A stretch of 36,972 bases of DNA from an uncultured Rhodopila sp. (GTDB taxonomy: Bacteria; Pseudomonadota; Alphaproteobacteria; Acetobacterales; Acetobacteraceae), in contig CAINOE010000089.1 in assembly GCA_903851415.1 (NCBI GenBank), positions 1 through 36,972 on the forward strand, in the 5' to 3' direction. The notes under the pieces were generated by a model. The model saw only the letters and a list, made by a program, of their open reading frames with translations, was not told where the DNA came from and searched no databases. Made by a program: the position numbers and the translations under genes. Of the stretch, positions 22,379-30,363 are shown one piece after another (position 1 is the first letter of the stretch; each line of letters begins with the position of its first letter).

Positions 22379-23919
22379 GCGGCGCATTGCTGGCGGCCAA
22401 CCAGGCCCCGATCACGATCACCTTCAACGAAATCCCGTTCGGCATCCAGGTGCCGGGCGTCTACACCGAAATCGCGCCGAACTATGACCAGAGCGGCCTG
22501 GTCGGCTACCAGGCGGCGGCGCTGCTGATGATCCCGGTGCTGAGCACCGGCACGCTGGCGCCGCTGACGCCGACGCAGGTGTTCACCGTCACGCAGGGCT
22601 CGGCTCTGGCCGGGCCGGGCGGCATCGGCGATGCGATGATACGCGCCTTCATCAACGCCAACCCCTTCTCGCCGCTGTTCGCGATGTCGCTGGTCACGCC
22701 GGGCGGCGCGACGGCGGCGAGCTGGCAGGTGCAGGCGCAATACACCGCCAGCCTGTCGCAGAACGGCTACGCGGCGCTTTACGTGAACGGCAAGAGCTAC
22801 GCGGTGGCCTGCACCGTCGGCGTCGACTCGGGCAACACCACCGTCACCAACCTGCTGAACGCGATCAACGCCGACCCGCTGTGCCCGGTGATCGCCAGCA
22901 ACGCCACCGGCGGCTACGTGACGCTGACGGCACGCGACAAGGGCACGATCGGCAACCAGATCGACGTGCGCTACAACCTCAACCCGCAGGATTCGGTGCC
23001 GGCCGGCCTGACCGAGAGCGTGGCCAAGACGGCCGGCACCGGCGTGCATGGCGTCGCCGCCGCCTTCGCGGCGATCCCGACCTTCCCGGCCACCGACATC
23101 GTCTGCCCGTGGAACGACAGCGCCTCGACCGCCGCCTTGCAGACCGAGCTGGACCGGCGCTTCGGCGCGATGGTCGAGTATGATGCCTGCGGCTGGGGCG
23201 CCTTCAGCGAGACCACCTTCACCCCCCTGCTGGCCGACACCTCCGGCCTGAACAGCCGCTTCGCCAGCTACCTGGGCGCGCAGAACATGCCGAGCCCGGT
23301 CTATCTGCTGGCCGCGACCTACGGCGCGGTGGCCAGCTACTACCTGTTGCAGGACCCGGCGCGGCAGCTCCAGACGCTGGTGCTGCCCGGCATCGTCGCA
23401 CCCCAGACGCTTGACATCCTGATCGAGACGGAGCGGCAGTCCCAGCTCGTCGGCGGGCAGGCGACCTTCGTGGTGAACCGCGACGGCACGGTGCGGATCG
23501 AGCGGGCGATCAGCACCTACCAGTATTCCGCCGGCAATGTGCCGGATGCCAGCTATCGCGACATCATGACCGCGAAGATACTGCAGCGCATCCGCTATGA
23601 TTGGCGAAACTACGTGCGGATGGTCTATCCGCGCAACAAGATGACCGCCGACGGCTCGCTGGCGGCGGAATACGACCCGAACATCGTCACCCCGCGCCGC
23701 ATGGCCAGCGCCTGGGCCAGCCGCTGCAAGCTGTATGAGCAGCTCGGCTGGATTCAGAACAGCAAGGCGACGGCGGCGGCGAGCATCTTCCAGCTCGACG
23801 TGAATAACCCGAACCAGATGGATGCGCGCCAGCAGTTGCAGATCATGAACAACCTCATGGTCCTGGCTGGGCGTATCGAATTCAACGTCGCGACGCCGCA
23901 AGTGGGCGCCCTGGGGTAA
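22375..23919 (+). CDS. L: Contractile tail sheath, Mu L-like
   Basis: A 514-residue protein (Mu L is 495). The N-terminus ITFNEIPFGIQVPGVYTEI and the AALLMIPVLSTGTLAP segment are typical of the sheath. The C-terminal core has RFASYLGAQNMPSP, RYDWRNYVRMVYPRNKMTADG and the AAEYDPNIVTPRRM stretch. A beta domain at about residues 136-196 (VACTVGVDSGNTTVTNLLNA, then GTIGNQID) is inserted and has the same type of motif as repeats in the tailspike gene. It polymerises around the tube and contracts during infection. Confidence 0.95.
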   Translation: MSGALLAANQAPITITFNEIPFGIQVPGVYTEIAPNYDQSGLVGYQAAALLMIPVLSTGTLAPLTPTQVFTVTQGSALAGPGGIGDAMIRAFINANPFSPLFAMSLVTPGGATAASWQVQAQYTASLSQNGYAALYVNGKSYAVACTVGVDSGNTTVTNLLNAINADPLCPVIASNATGGYVTLTARDKGTIGNQIDVRYNLNPQDSVPAGLTESVAKTAGTGVHGVAAAFAAIPTFPATDIVCPWNDSASTAALQTELDRRFGAMVEYDACGWGAFSETTFTPLLADTSGLNSRFASYLGAQNMPSPVYLLAATYGAVASYYLLQDPARQLQTLVLPGIVAPQTLDILIETERQSQLVGGQATFVVNRDGTVRIERAISTYQYSAGNVPDASYRDIMTAKILQRIRYDWRNYVRMVYPRNKMTADGSLAAEYDPNIVTPRRMASAWASRCKLYEQLGWIQNSKATAAASIFQLDVNNPNQMDARQQLQIMNNLMVLAGRIEFNVATPQVGALG

Positions 23920-23922
23920 AGC

Positions 23923-24288
23923 ATGGCACAGGCACTCGGCCTTGTTTACGTGATCTGGAACGGTAGCAAGCTGACCGTCGAGAAGGGCAGTAGTTTCCAG
24001 AACGGCGGCCTGATGCAGAAGGCCGTGATCAACGGCCAGCAGGTCGATGCCGCGCAGGAAATGTCGGTCGGCAAGGCATCCGTGACGATGCGGCTGCTGC
24101 GCGGCGACCTGCTCGCCAACGTGTTCGTCACCGGCCAGTACGAGCTGCAGATGCAGTGCGACACCGGCCAGACCTATGTCGCCCCGGACGCCTTCATCAC
24201 GAACATGATGAACTGGAGCGCCGGCGAGGGCGGCAAGGTCAAGGTGGAATGGGCGTTCGCGGTGGCGCTGGAGGTGGCCAATGGCTGA
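23923..24288 (+). CDS. M: Tail tube protein, Mu M-like
   Basis: A 121-residue protein, almost the same length as Mu M (118). Sequence signs are VIWNGSKLTVEKGSSFQNGG, KASVTMRLLRGD, and the C-terminal KVKVEWAFAVALEVANG strand, typical of the tube beta-barrel. It polymerises into the inner tail tube under the sheath protein encoded before it. It overlaps the chaperone gene by eight bases. Confidence 0.93.
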   Translation: MAQALGLVYVIWNGSKLTVEKGSSFQNGGLMQKAVINGQQVDAAQEMSVGKASVTMRLLRGDLLANVFVTGQYELQMQCDTGQTYVAPDAFITNMMNWSAGEGGKVKVEWAFAVALEVANG

Positions 24289-24730
24289 CATCAACCCCGC
24301 CGGCCGGCGCGCGATCGACGTCGAGATCATCGACGAGGCCGGCCCGGTCGAGGCCGACCCGGCGGTCGACCTGGTCGCCGAGGACGAGACCGGCGGCGGC
24401 CTGCCGCGCGGGGCGGTACGGCTGGCCGATGGCAGCGTCAGGCTGCCGCTGCGCTATCCGGTGAAGATGGTCTACAAGACCAGCGCCGACGCGCCCACCA
24501 AGACCGAGGAATACAACGAGCTGACGTTCCACCGGCTGCTGGGCGCGGACATGCGGGCGATCAGCGACGCGGATGCGGGATCGAAGGCGGTGATGGCGAT
24601 TGCGCGGTCAACCCGGCTCGGCTTCGGCCTGATGAGCCGGCTGTTCGACCGGATGGACGCGGCCGACACCGTCGCGGCGGGGGTCGTGATCGGCCATTTT
24701 TTGGGGAATGGCCTGAAGACTGGCCGCTGA
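24281..24730 (+). CDS. Tail assembly chaperone, Mu gp41-like, zero-frame product
   Basis: A 149-residue protein. After an acidic N-terminus it has the family pattern SVRLPLRYPVKMVYKTSADAPTKTEEYNELTFHRLLGADMRAISD and GSKAVMAIARSTRLGFGLMSRLFDRMDAAD. The product should hold the tape measure protein during tube assembly. A slippery T TTT TTG lies at 24697-24703, nine codons before the stop, and leads to a longer form. A GGAGG site precedes the start. Confidence 0.92.
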   Translation: MADINPAGRRAIDVEIIDEAGPVEADPAVDLVAEDETGGGLPRGAVRLADGSVRLPLRYPVKMVYKTSADAPTKTEEYNELTFHRLLGADMRAISDADAGSKAVMAIARSTRLGFGLMSRLFDRMDAADTVAAGVVIGHFLGNGLKTGR

Positions 24731-24858
24731 TCCTGGCGGCGATCGGCGGGCACTACCACTGGCCGCGCGCCGAGCTGGAAGCGTTGACGGCCAGGGAGGC
24801 TCGCTGGTGGCATGACGCGGCGGCGGGCCTGAAGGCGCAAGGGGCGGACCTCGGATGA
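24281..24858 (+). CDS. Frameshifted tail assembly chaperone (G/GT-type fusion)
   Basis: Predicted 192-residue product: 141 codons of the gp41-like frame up to base 24703, then 51 residues in the -1 frame from 24703 to the TGA at 24856. The extension contains EDWPLILAAIGGHYHWPRAE and LEALTAREARWWHDAAAGLK. That pattern (a WP pair, HW-P, then L-T-x-x-E-x-x-WW) is what such chaperone extensions carry in tailed phages. The extension's stop overlaps the tape measure start as ATGA. The frameshifted form recruits tape measure while the short form binds tube protein, as known for lambda G/GT. The fusion is predicted from sequence only. Confidence 0.82.
24692..24713 (+). promoter_or_regulatory. -1 frameshift site with surrounding inverted repeat
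   Basis: The zero frame reads CAT TTT TTG GGG, so bases 24697-24703 are T TTT TTG, a canonical X XXY YYZ heptamer. It sits between the arms of a perfect inverted repeat, GGCCATT at 24692-24698 and AATGGCC at 24707-24713. A slip of one base back opens a 51-codon frame that ends exactly at the start of the tape measure gene. The heptamer is in the correct phase, and the extended frame has no plausible start of its own. Confidence 0.8.
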
Positions 24859-26669
24859 CCAGCGGCGCCGGCGAGATGAAGGCATCCCTGCTGCTGATGC
24901 TGGAAGACCAGCTCACCGGCGGCCTGGAGAACCTGCTCAGGACGCTCGGCACACTGGACGAGACGCTGAAGAAGCTCACCGGCGCGTTCAACGGCCTGCG
25001 TATCGACGAGCCGTTCGAGAAGGCCGGCACAGCGGTCAAGAAGCTTGAGGAGCAACTGAACCCGCTGGCGCGCACGATCGAGATGATCGGCCAGAAATGG
25101 CATGCGATGACCGAGACGATCGGCAACAGCGCGCTCGGCAATGCCGCCAGCAAGATCGGCGCCCTCGGGGCCGTCGGCGCCGGCGTCTCGATCGTCGAGC
25201 CGGTGCGGGGCTACGCCGACTTCGAGAACATCCTGCGCCACATCGCCATCACCGAGCACCTGGAGGGCGACGCCGCGACCGCCGAAATCGCGCGGCTCAC
25301 CAAGCTGATCGCCGACGATGCGCAGCGGACCGGCCAGTCGAGCGAAAGCATCGCCAAGGCTTATTATGACTTCGCCACGTCTGGACTGCCGGCAGCCGTG
25401 ATCGACCGGATCATCGGCCAGCATTCCACTGCCGCGACCGCCTATAATATCAGCCCCGAGGCGCTCGGCCCGGCGGTGCTGGCGCTGATCCAGAACCTGC
25501 ACATCCCAGAGGATGCGATCGGCGCGGCGATCGGCGCGATGGCGGAGGCGGCGAAGTCCGGCCGCTTCAAGGTCGAGGACTTTGCCCGCGAATTGCCAGG
25601 CGTCTCGGGGTTCATGAGCACGCTGGGCATGACCGGGCGCGAGGGTGCCGACTACGGCTTCGCCGCGCTCGAAACCGTCATGAAGAACGCCTCGCAGCCC
25701 AGCCAGGCGGCGGCCGACTTGGTCGACGCGCTGAACTATCTGACCGGGAACGCGGCCAAGCTGGCATTCGGCCGCTCCGGCATCGACCTGCCGGCGCTGC
25801 TGGAACAGGGCGAAAAGGCGGGCAAGAACCCGATCGACACCATCCTCGACAAGCTGGCCGAGATGACCAAGGGCCAGTCACCCGTCGAGATGGCGGAGAC
25901 CCTGCACGCGGTGCTGCACAACCAGCAGGCCGAGCAGGCGTTGCTGGCCTTGCTGCAACACCGCGACGAGCTGATCGCGCTGAAGGAGAAGCTGGATTCG
26001 AAGGACGCGACCGCCGTCGCCACGGACTTTAGCACCGCCTTTGCCGGCCCGATCGTGCAGTTGCGCCTGTTCGACGAGAATCTCGCGCAGCTCAACCGCA
26101 CGGCCGGCGAGATGTTCGCGCCGACGCTGAAGGAGGTCGCCGGCGCGCTGGGCGGCGTGAAGGACGGCTTCGACTGGATGCACACGAACTTCCCGGGCCT
26201 GACCAATGCGATGGGCAAGGCGACGGGCGGGTTCCTGGCGCTGGTCGCCGGCCTCGGCGCGCTCGGCGCGATCGTCCCGCTGGTCACCGGCGGATTGGAG
26301 GCGATGGGCGCGGTCATCGCGGTGCTGGCCACGCCGGAAGCGCTGGCGATAGCCGGCGTCAGCGGCATGGCGGCCGGCATCGCCTGGCTCGCCAACCACC
26401 CGGACGTGGCGCTGAAGGTGCTGCCGACGGATCATCCGGCTCTGAAGCCGGAGCCAAAGGATCGTTCACTACTGGAGCGCATTGGCCTGGCCGCCGAGGC
26501 CAGCCGTGAGCCGCGCCGCAACGCGCTGGGCGAACGCGTGCCGAAAATCGAGTTCCACATCTCGGCCGATGACGGCCTGAGGATCACCAACCGCACCCGC
26601 GACCCGGATGTGCGCATCTACTCGTCCGACAACGACCCGACCCTCAACGGCGTCATCGACAGGCCCTGA
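24855..26669 (+). CDS. Tape measure protein
   Basis: A 604-residue protein. It begins with amphipathic helices (KASLLLMLEDQLTGGLENLLRTLG, DETLKKLTGAFNGL), has a central region with DYGFAALETVMKNASQPSQAAADL typical of TP901-type tape measure proteins, and a strongly hydrophobic segment at about 455-515 (FLALVAGLGALGAIVPLVTG, MGAVIAVLATPEALAIAGV). The length sets the tail length. The C-terminal 100 residues (IEFHISADDGLRITNRTRD) are polar and probably contact the baseplate. It is ATGA-coupled to the frameshift extension. Confidence 0.93.
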   Translation: MTSGAGEMKASLLLMLEDQLTGGLENLLRTLGTLDETLKKLTGAFNGLRIDEPFEKAGTAVKKLEEQLNPLARTIEMIGQKWHAMTETIGNSALGNAASKIGALGAVGAGVSIVEPVRGYADFENILRHIAITEHLEGDAATAEIARLTKLIADDAQRTGQSSESIAKAYYDFATSGLPAAVIDRIIGQHSTAATAYNISPEALGPAVLALIQNLHIPEDAIGAAIGAMAEAAKSGRFKVEDFARELPGVSGFMSTLGMTGREGADYGFAALETVMKNASQPSQAAADLVDALNYLTGNAAKLAFGRSGIDLPALLEQGEKAGKNPIDTILDKLAEMTKGQSPVEMAETLHAVLHNQQAEQALLALLQHRDELIALKEKLDSKDATAVATDFSTAFAGPIVQLRLFDENLAQLNRTAGEMFAPTLKEVAGALGGVKDGFDWMHTNFPGLTNAMGKATGGFLALVAGLGALGAIVPLVTGGLEAMGAVIAVLATPEALAIAGVSGMAAGIAWLANHPDVALKVLPTDHPALKPEPKDRSLLERIGLAAEASREPRRNALGERVPKIEFHISADDGLRITNRTRDPDVRIYSSDNDPTLNGVIDRP

Positions 26670-28027
26670 TGGATTTCATCACCGACATCGTCGCCATTAC
26701 CGGCGCGCTCGCCGACGCGTCCTGGAACGGCGTGCCGTTCTACATGCCGGACAGCCGGCACCAGGTCGGCCGGCGGTTGCAGCGGTTCCTGTTCCCCGGC
26801 CAGGACGTCACCGCCTTCCAGGACCTCGGCGCGTTCGACGGGCCGATGCGGATCAACGGGCTGCTGATCGGCGACCGGTACATCCATTACGGCCAGCAGA
26901 TCGAGCAGGCCCTGCGCACCGCAGGTCCGGGCACGCTGGTGCATCCGTGGCTGGGCGCCTTGAAGATGGTGCTGCTGGAGCCGGCGACGATCACCTATTC
27001 GCAGCGCGAGCTGCGGATGGTGCGGTTCGAGGCGGTGTTCGTGCCGTTCTACCCGGCCGCCGCGCCGGCGACGTCCTCGCTCGATGCGCTGCTCGATGAC
27101 ATCACCGCCGCCTACGCGGCCGGGCAAGCCTATCTTGTCCAGGCGTTGGCGCCGGTGGCGACCGCAATCGCGCTCGCCGGCCAGGTCGAGGGCTATTTTT
27201 CGACGCTGCAAAGCTACTGGCAGATCAACACCGGCGCGGTGCCGACCTATGGCGCGCCCGGCAACCCGCAGCTCGCCGCCGCGTGCGCCGCGCCGATCGC
27301 CGCACTCGCGACCGTGGAGACGGTGGCGCCTGGAATCGCCTATGGTAATGGCGTCTATGCGCTGTTGGCCGCCGTGCCCGCCGCCGTGGTCGCCGCCAGC
27401 ACGCCGGTGCAGGCTTCCGCCGTCGGGCCGGGCGATGCCGCCGTGGCCGCGACGCCGATCGACGGGCGGATCACGATGGCAGCCCTGGTCGCCGCGTCGG
27501 CCGCCGCCGCCGCGCAGTTCAGCGCCGCCTCCGCCACCACGCTGACGCTGGCGCTGGCGCAGGCCGCGATCACCGCCTGTGCCGCCGCGCAGGCGGCCAC
27601 AAGCATCGCCTGGGACAGTGCGCAGGAAGCCGAGACCGCGCTCGGCACCCTGGTCGCGGCACTCGACGCCGCCGCCGTCCAGGCCGCGGTTGCCTCGGCG
27701 CCGACGGTTTCCACCAGCCTCGCGAGCGTCATGGCCGGGCAGTTGTGGGCGGCGCTGGAAGACACCAGGCGCAGCCTGATCACCGACCTCAACCAGGTGA
27801 TCGGCCGGCTGCCGCAGGTGCAGACCGTCGGCACCGTCGCCCAGCTTTCCGCCTGGACGCTGGCGAACATGCTGGCCGGCGACAATCCTGCCCTGATCTT
27901 CCCGGCGTACCAGGACCTGATCAGCCGCAACGGCGTGCGCAATCCGGCGATCGTGGCACCCGGCACGCTGGAGCTGCTGTTGCCGGCCGCGCTGCCGACG
28001 CTGCTGCCGGGGGCTTCGGCGGCGTGA
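26669..28027 (+). CDS. N: DNA circularisation protein, Mu N-like
   Basis: A 452-residue protein. The N-terminal domain has the conserved DASWNGVPFYMPDSRHQVGRRLQRFLFPG, then GDRYIHYGQQIEQALRTAGPGTLVHPWLG and ELRMVRFEAVFVPF, matching the DNA circularisation N-terminal domain. The remainder is alanine-rich helix. In Mu gpN is a tail-tip component and also enters the cell and is reported to hold the ends of incoming DNA together. The coupling is by TGATG at 26669 and by GTGA at the end. Confidence 0.93.
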   Translation: MDFITDIVAITGALADASWNGVPFYMPDSRHQVGRRLQRFLFPGQDVTAFQDLGAFDGPMRINGLLIGDRYIHYGQQIEQALRTAGPGTLVHPWLGALKMVLLEPATITYSQRELRMVRFEAVFVPFYPAAAPATSSLDALLDDITAAYAAGQAYLVQALAPVATAIALAGQVEGYFSTLQSYWQINTGAVPTYGAPGNPQLAAACAAPIAALATVETVAPGIAYGNGVYALLAAVPAAVVAASTPVQASAVGPGDAAVAATPIDGRITMAALVAASAAAAAQFSAASATTLTLALAQAAITACAAAQAATSIAWDSAQEAETALGTLVAALDAAAVQAAVASAPTVSTSLASVMAGQLWAALEDTRRSLITDLNQVIGRLPQVQTVGTVAQLSAWTLANMLAGDNPALIFPAYQDLISRNGVRNPAIVAPGTLELLLPAALPTLLPGASAA

Positions 28028-29211
28028 GCTGGAGCAGCGGCGCCGGGCGGGTGACGCTGACGGTCAATGGCACGCCCTACAGCCGGTGGAGCGAGTTTTC
28101 GCTCACCCGCGACGTCGGCGACATCGCCGGCCGGTTCTCCGTCAAATACTTCGACGCCGCCCGCGCCGCCGCCGGGATGCCGGCGAACCCGAGCAGCTCG
28201 CCGCTGCCGCCCGCGATCGGGCGGCGAGAGTCCTGCGCGCTGGCGCTCGATGGCGAGACGGTGCTGACCGGCTGGATCGACGGCATGGAGGGGCAATGGG
28301 ACGGCAGCTCGATCGCGACCAGCATCTCTGGCCGGGACAAGACGGGGGACCTGGCCGACTGCGCGGCCTCGCCGACCGGGCCGGCCGAATGGCGCAACGT
28401 CACGCTGTTGCAGGTCGCCCAGCAAATCTGCGCGCCTTTCGGCATCGCCGTGCGGGCCGAGACCGCCGTCGGCGCGCCGTTCACCCGCCTCGCGCTCAAC
28501 CCGCACGAATCGGCGTTGTCGCTGCTGGAGAAGGCGGCGCGGCAGCGCGCCGTGCTCGTCGTCTCCGACGGCGTCGGCGGCCTGGTGCTGACGACGGGGG
28601 GGCGCAGCGCGGCGCCGGCCGACATCCGCGTCGGATTCAACGTGCAGCGCGCCGGCTTCCGCTTCGACGACACGCATCGTTATTCCGATGTCTACGTCAA
28701 GGGCCAGTCGGAGAAGGCGGCCGGCGCCCGCACCGAGGTAGCGCCATCGCTGTCGCATGCCTCCGCCGCCACCGGCTCGCCCGCGATCCCCGCCAATGCC
28801 GGCACGATCGAGGCGGCCGGCATCCAGATGACCGGCCACGCCGTCGACCAGGAGGTCACCCGCTACCGGCCCGGCGTGGTGCTGACGCGGACGCAGTCGG
28901 GCATGTCGAGCGTCACCCAGCAGGCGCAATGGCGGGTGCGGGTGGCGCGCGGGCTGTCGACGACGTTGAGCTACACGGTGCTGGACTGGCGGGCTGGGAC
29001 CGGCAACGCGCTGTGGCGGCCGAACACGGTGGCGCGGGTGTTCGACCCGTGGGCCGGGATCGATGAGCTGATGCTGATCCGTGGCGTCACCTACCGGATG
29101 TCGGCGCAGGGCTTCATGACCGACATCTCCGTCGTCGGGCTGACGGCGTTCGACCGGATCGATGAAGCCACGCCCAAACGGCCGCTAAAGCCGGTCAAAG
29201 GCAACGCTTAG
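28024..29211 (+). CDS. P: Baseplate hub protein, Mu P-like
   Basis: A 395-residue protein with the gp44/gpD-like hub pattern: VTLTVNGTPYSRWSEFSLTRDVGDIAGRF, SCALALDGETVLTGWIDGM, SISGRDKTGDLADCAA, then VTLLQVAQQICAPFGI and NPHESALSLLEKAARQRAVLVVSDG. A later YKRDVYVKG-like segment (YSDVYVKGQSEKA) precedes RYRPGVVL and a conserved MLIRGVTYRMSAQGF. It forms the centre of the baseplate above the spike. The start is GTG at 28024 in GTGA overlap with N. Confidence 0.93.
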   Translation: MSWSSGAGRVTLTVNGTPYSRWSEFSLTRDVGDIAGRFSVKYFDAARAAAGMPANPSSSPLPPAIGRRESCALALDGETVLTGWIDGMEGQWDGSSIATSISGRDKTGDLADCAASPTGPAEWRNVTLLQVAQQICAPFGIAVRAETAVGAPFTRLALNPHESALSLLEKAARQRAVLVVSDGVGGLVLTTGGRSAAPADIRVGFNVQRAGFRFDDTHRYSDVYVKGQSEKAAGARTEVAPSLSHASAATGSPAIPANAGTIEAAGIQMTGHAVDQEVTRYRPGVVLTRTQSGMSSVTQQAQWRVRVARGLSTTLSYTVLDWRAGTGNALWRPNTVARVFDPWAGIDELMLIRGVTYRMSAQGFMTDISVVGLTAFDRIDEATPKRPLKPVKGNA

Positions 29212-29213
29212 CG

Positions 29214-29792
29214 ATGTCCGCGCGGCTCGCCGAGACGATCCAGGAGCTGCGGGGTGCTGCGATGCGCGGCCTGGTGCAGGCGGTGCATGACGGCGGCGAG
29301 GTGCAGACCGTCGACGTGATCACCCACGACGGCTTCCTGCGCCAGGGGATCGAAGTGTTCCAGTTCTACGGGTTCGCGACCTGCGCGCCGGCGATCGGCA
29401 GCGTCGTGCAGCTCGCGGCGATCGGCGCCGACCCGGGCGACCTGATCGCCCTGCCGCCGGTCTGCCCTGCGGCGCGCTACGGCGGCCTGGCTCCGAACGA
29501 GGTGGTGATCTACGACGCCGGCGGCCAGCGCTTCGCCCTGCGGCAGGGCGGCCTGGTGCAGATCGTCGGCGCCAGCTCGGTCAGCATCACCGCGCCGGCG
29601 ATCAGCCTGGTCGGCAATGTCGCGGTCACGGGAACGCTGACGGACAACGGCGTCGATGTCGGCTCCGATCACGCGCATACCGGCGTGCAGACCGGCGGTG
29701 GCACATCCGGGCCGCCGGTCGGCGGCTCGGGCGGTGGCGGCGGCGGCGGGGGTGGCGGCGGCTCGCTCGCGGCCAGCTACTTCTTCGGCTAG
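29214..29792 (+). CDS. Baseplate spike, Mu gp45/gpV-like, with poly-glycine tail
   Basis: A 192-residue central spike protein. The N-terminal domain (RGLVQAVHDGGEVQTVDVI, EVFQFYGFATCAPAIGSVV) is an OB-like fold. The beta-helix (VSITAPAISLVGNVAVTGTLTDNGVDVGSDHAHTG) ends with H153-A-H155, the metal-binding tip. Normal members end near SGPPV. Here a further 23 residues follow: a run of glycines with two serines, then SLAASYFFG. This extension (bases 29721-29789) is unusual and GC-simple. It could be a flexible linker, a slippage-prone tract or a tip peptide. Confidence 0.9.
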   Translation: MSARLAETIQELRGAAMRGLVQAVHDGGEVQTVDVITHDGFLRQGIEVFQFYGFATCAPAIGSVVQLAAIGADPGDLIALPPVCPAARYGGLAPNEVVIYDAGGQRFALRQGGLVQIVGASSVSITAPAISLVGNVAVTGTLTDNGVDVGSDHAHTGVQTGGGTSGPPVGGSGGGGGGGGGGGSLAASYFFG

Positions 29793-29807
29793 ACCACGGC
29801 CGTGGTC
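29792..29807. promoter_or_regulatory. Perfect 16-bp palindrome between gp45 and gp46
   Basis: GACCACGGCCGTGGTC is perfectly self-complementary with no loop, beginning in the last base of the gp45 stop. It lies in one of the few gene gaps in the window. There is no T-run after it, so it does not look like an intrinsic terminator, and the shape suits a dimer-binding site or a short RNA cruciform. An alternating CG tract follows at 29821-29832. The role is unknown. Confidence 0.45.
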
Positions 29808-29844
29808 ATGATGCCGGCCCCGCGCGCGCGCGACTGTGCGCGGC

Positions 29845-30363
29845 ATGTCCGGCAACCTCACGACCTATGCGAGCCTCGTGGCCGTGGGCGCCGGTAATAC
29901 CGCGTTGGACATCGGGCTCGCCTACAACGCCGCCAACGAGTGCTGCGACCTGGTGTTCGCCAACGGCGACATCCAGGTCGACACGACCGCCGTCAGCGCC
30001 ATCCTGATGGCCGCCGGCTGTGAGGCGCGCGCCCGGCCGGAGGATCGGCTGCCGGAGACCGGCGCCGCCTGGTCGGCGGGCGCGGCCTATGCCGATTTGC
30101 GCGGCGGCTGGGCCGGCGACGCGCTCGATGCGCAAGGGCGACGCAACGGCAGCCGCGCCTGGGTCTACACGAAGCGCGGCAAGGCCAACGAGGCGACGCG
30201 GCAGGGCGTGCAGGCGGCGCTGGCCGAGGCGTTCGACCAGGTCAGCACCAGCTTCAACGTGCCGATCCAGCTCACCGTGGTCTGGGTGGCGCCGATGATC
30301 CTCGGCTGGAAGGCTGTTGCCGGGAAGGCCGGCATTTCCTTCACGGCGCCGGTGACCGGCTGA
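29845..30363 (+). CDS. Baseplate wedge protein, Mu gp46-like
   Basis: A 172-residue protein with the gp46 signature: LVFANGDIQVDTTAVSAILM, the EDRLPETG stretch, then YADLRGGWAGDALDAQGRRNGSRAWVYTKRGKANEATRQ and FNVPIQLTVVW. This is a gpW/gp25-like wedge component that bridges hub and outer baseplate. The ATG at 29845 is the better start; a GTG nine bases before it is possible. No clear ribosome site is seen, an exception in this genome. Confidence 0.92.
   Translation: MSGNLTTYASLVAVGAGNTALDIGLAYNAANECCDLVFANGDIQVDTTAVSAILMAAGCEARARPEDRLPETGAAWSAGAAYADLRGGWAGDALDAQGRRNGSRAWVYTKRGKANEATRQGVQAALAEAFDQVSTSFNVPIQLTVVWVAPMILGWKAVAGKAGISFTAPVTG

Noticed and set aside
29792..29807. Palindrome as rho-independent terminator
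   Set aside because: There is no loop and no T-run after the stem, and the baseplate genes continue in the same direction.
29821..29832. Alternating CG tracts here, at 8629-8640 and at 18129-18139 as Z-DNA or control elements
   Set aside because: Short CG alternation is expected by chance at this base composition, and one of the tracts lies inside a coding frame.
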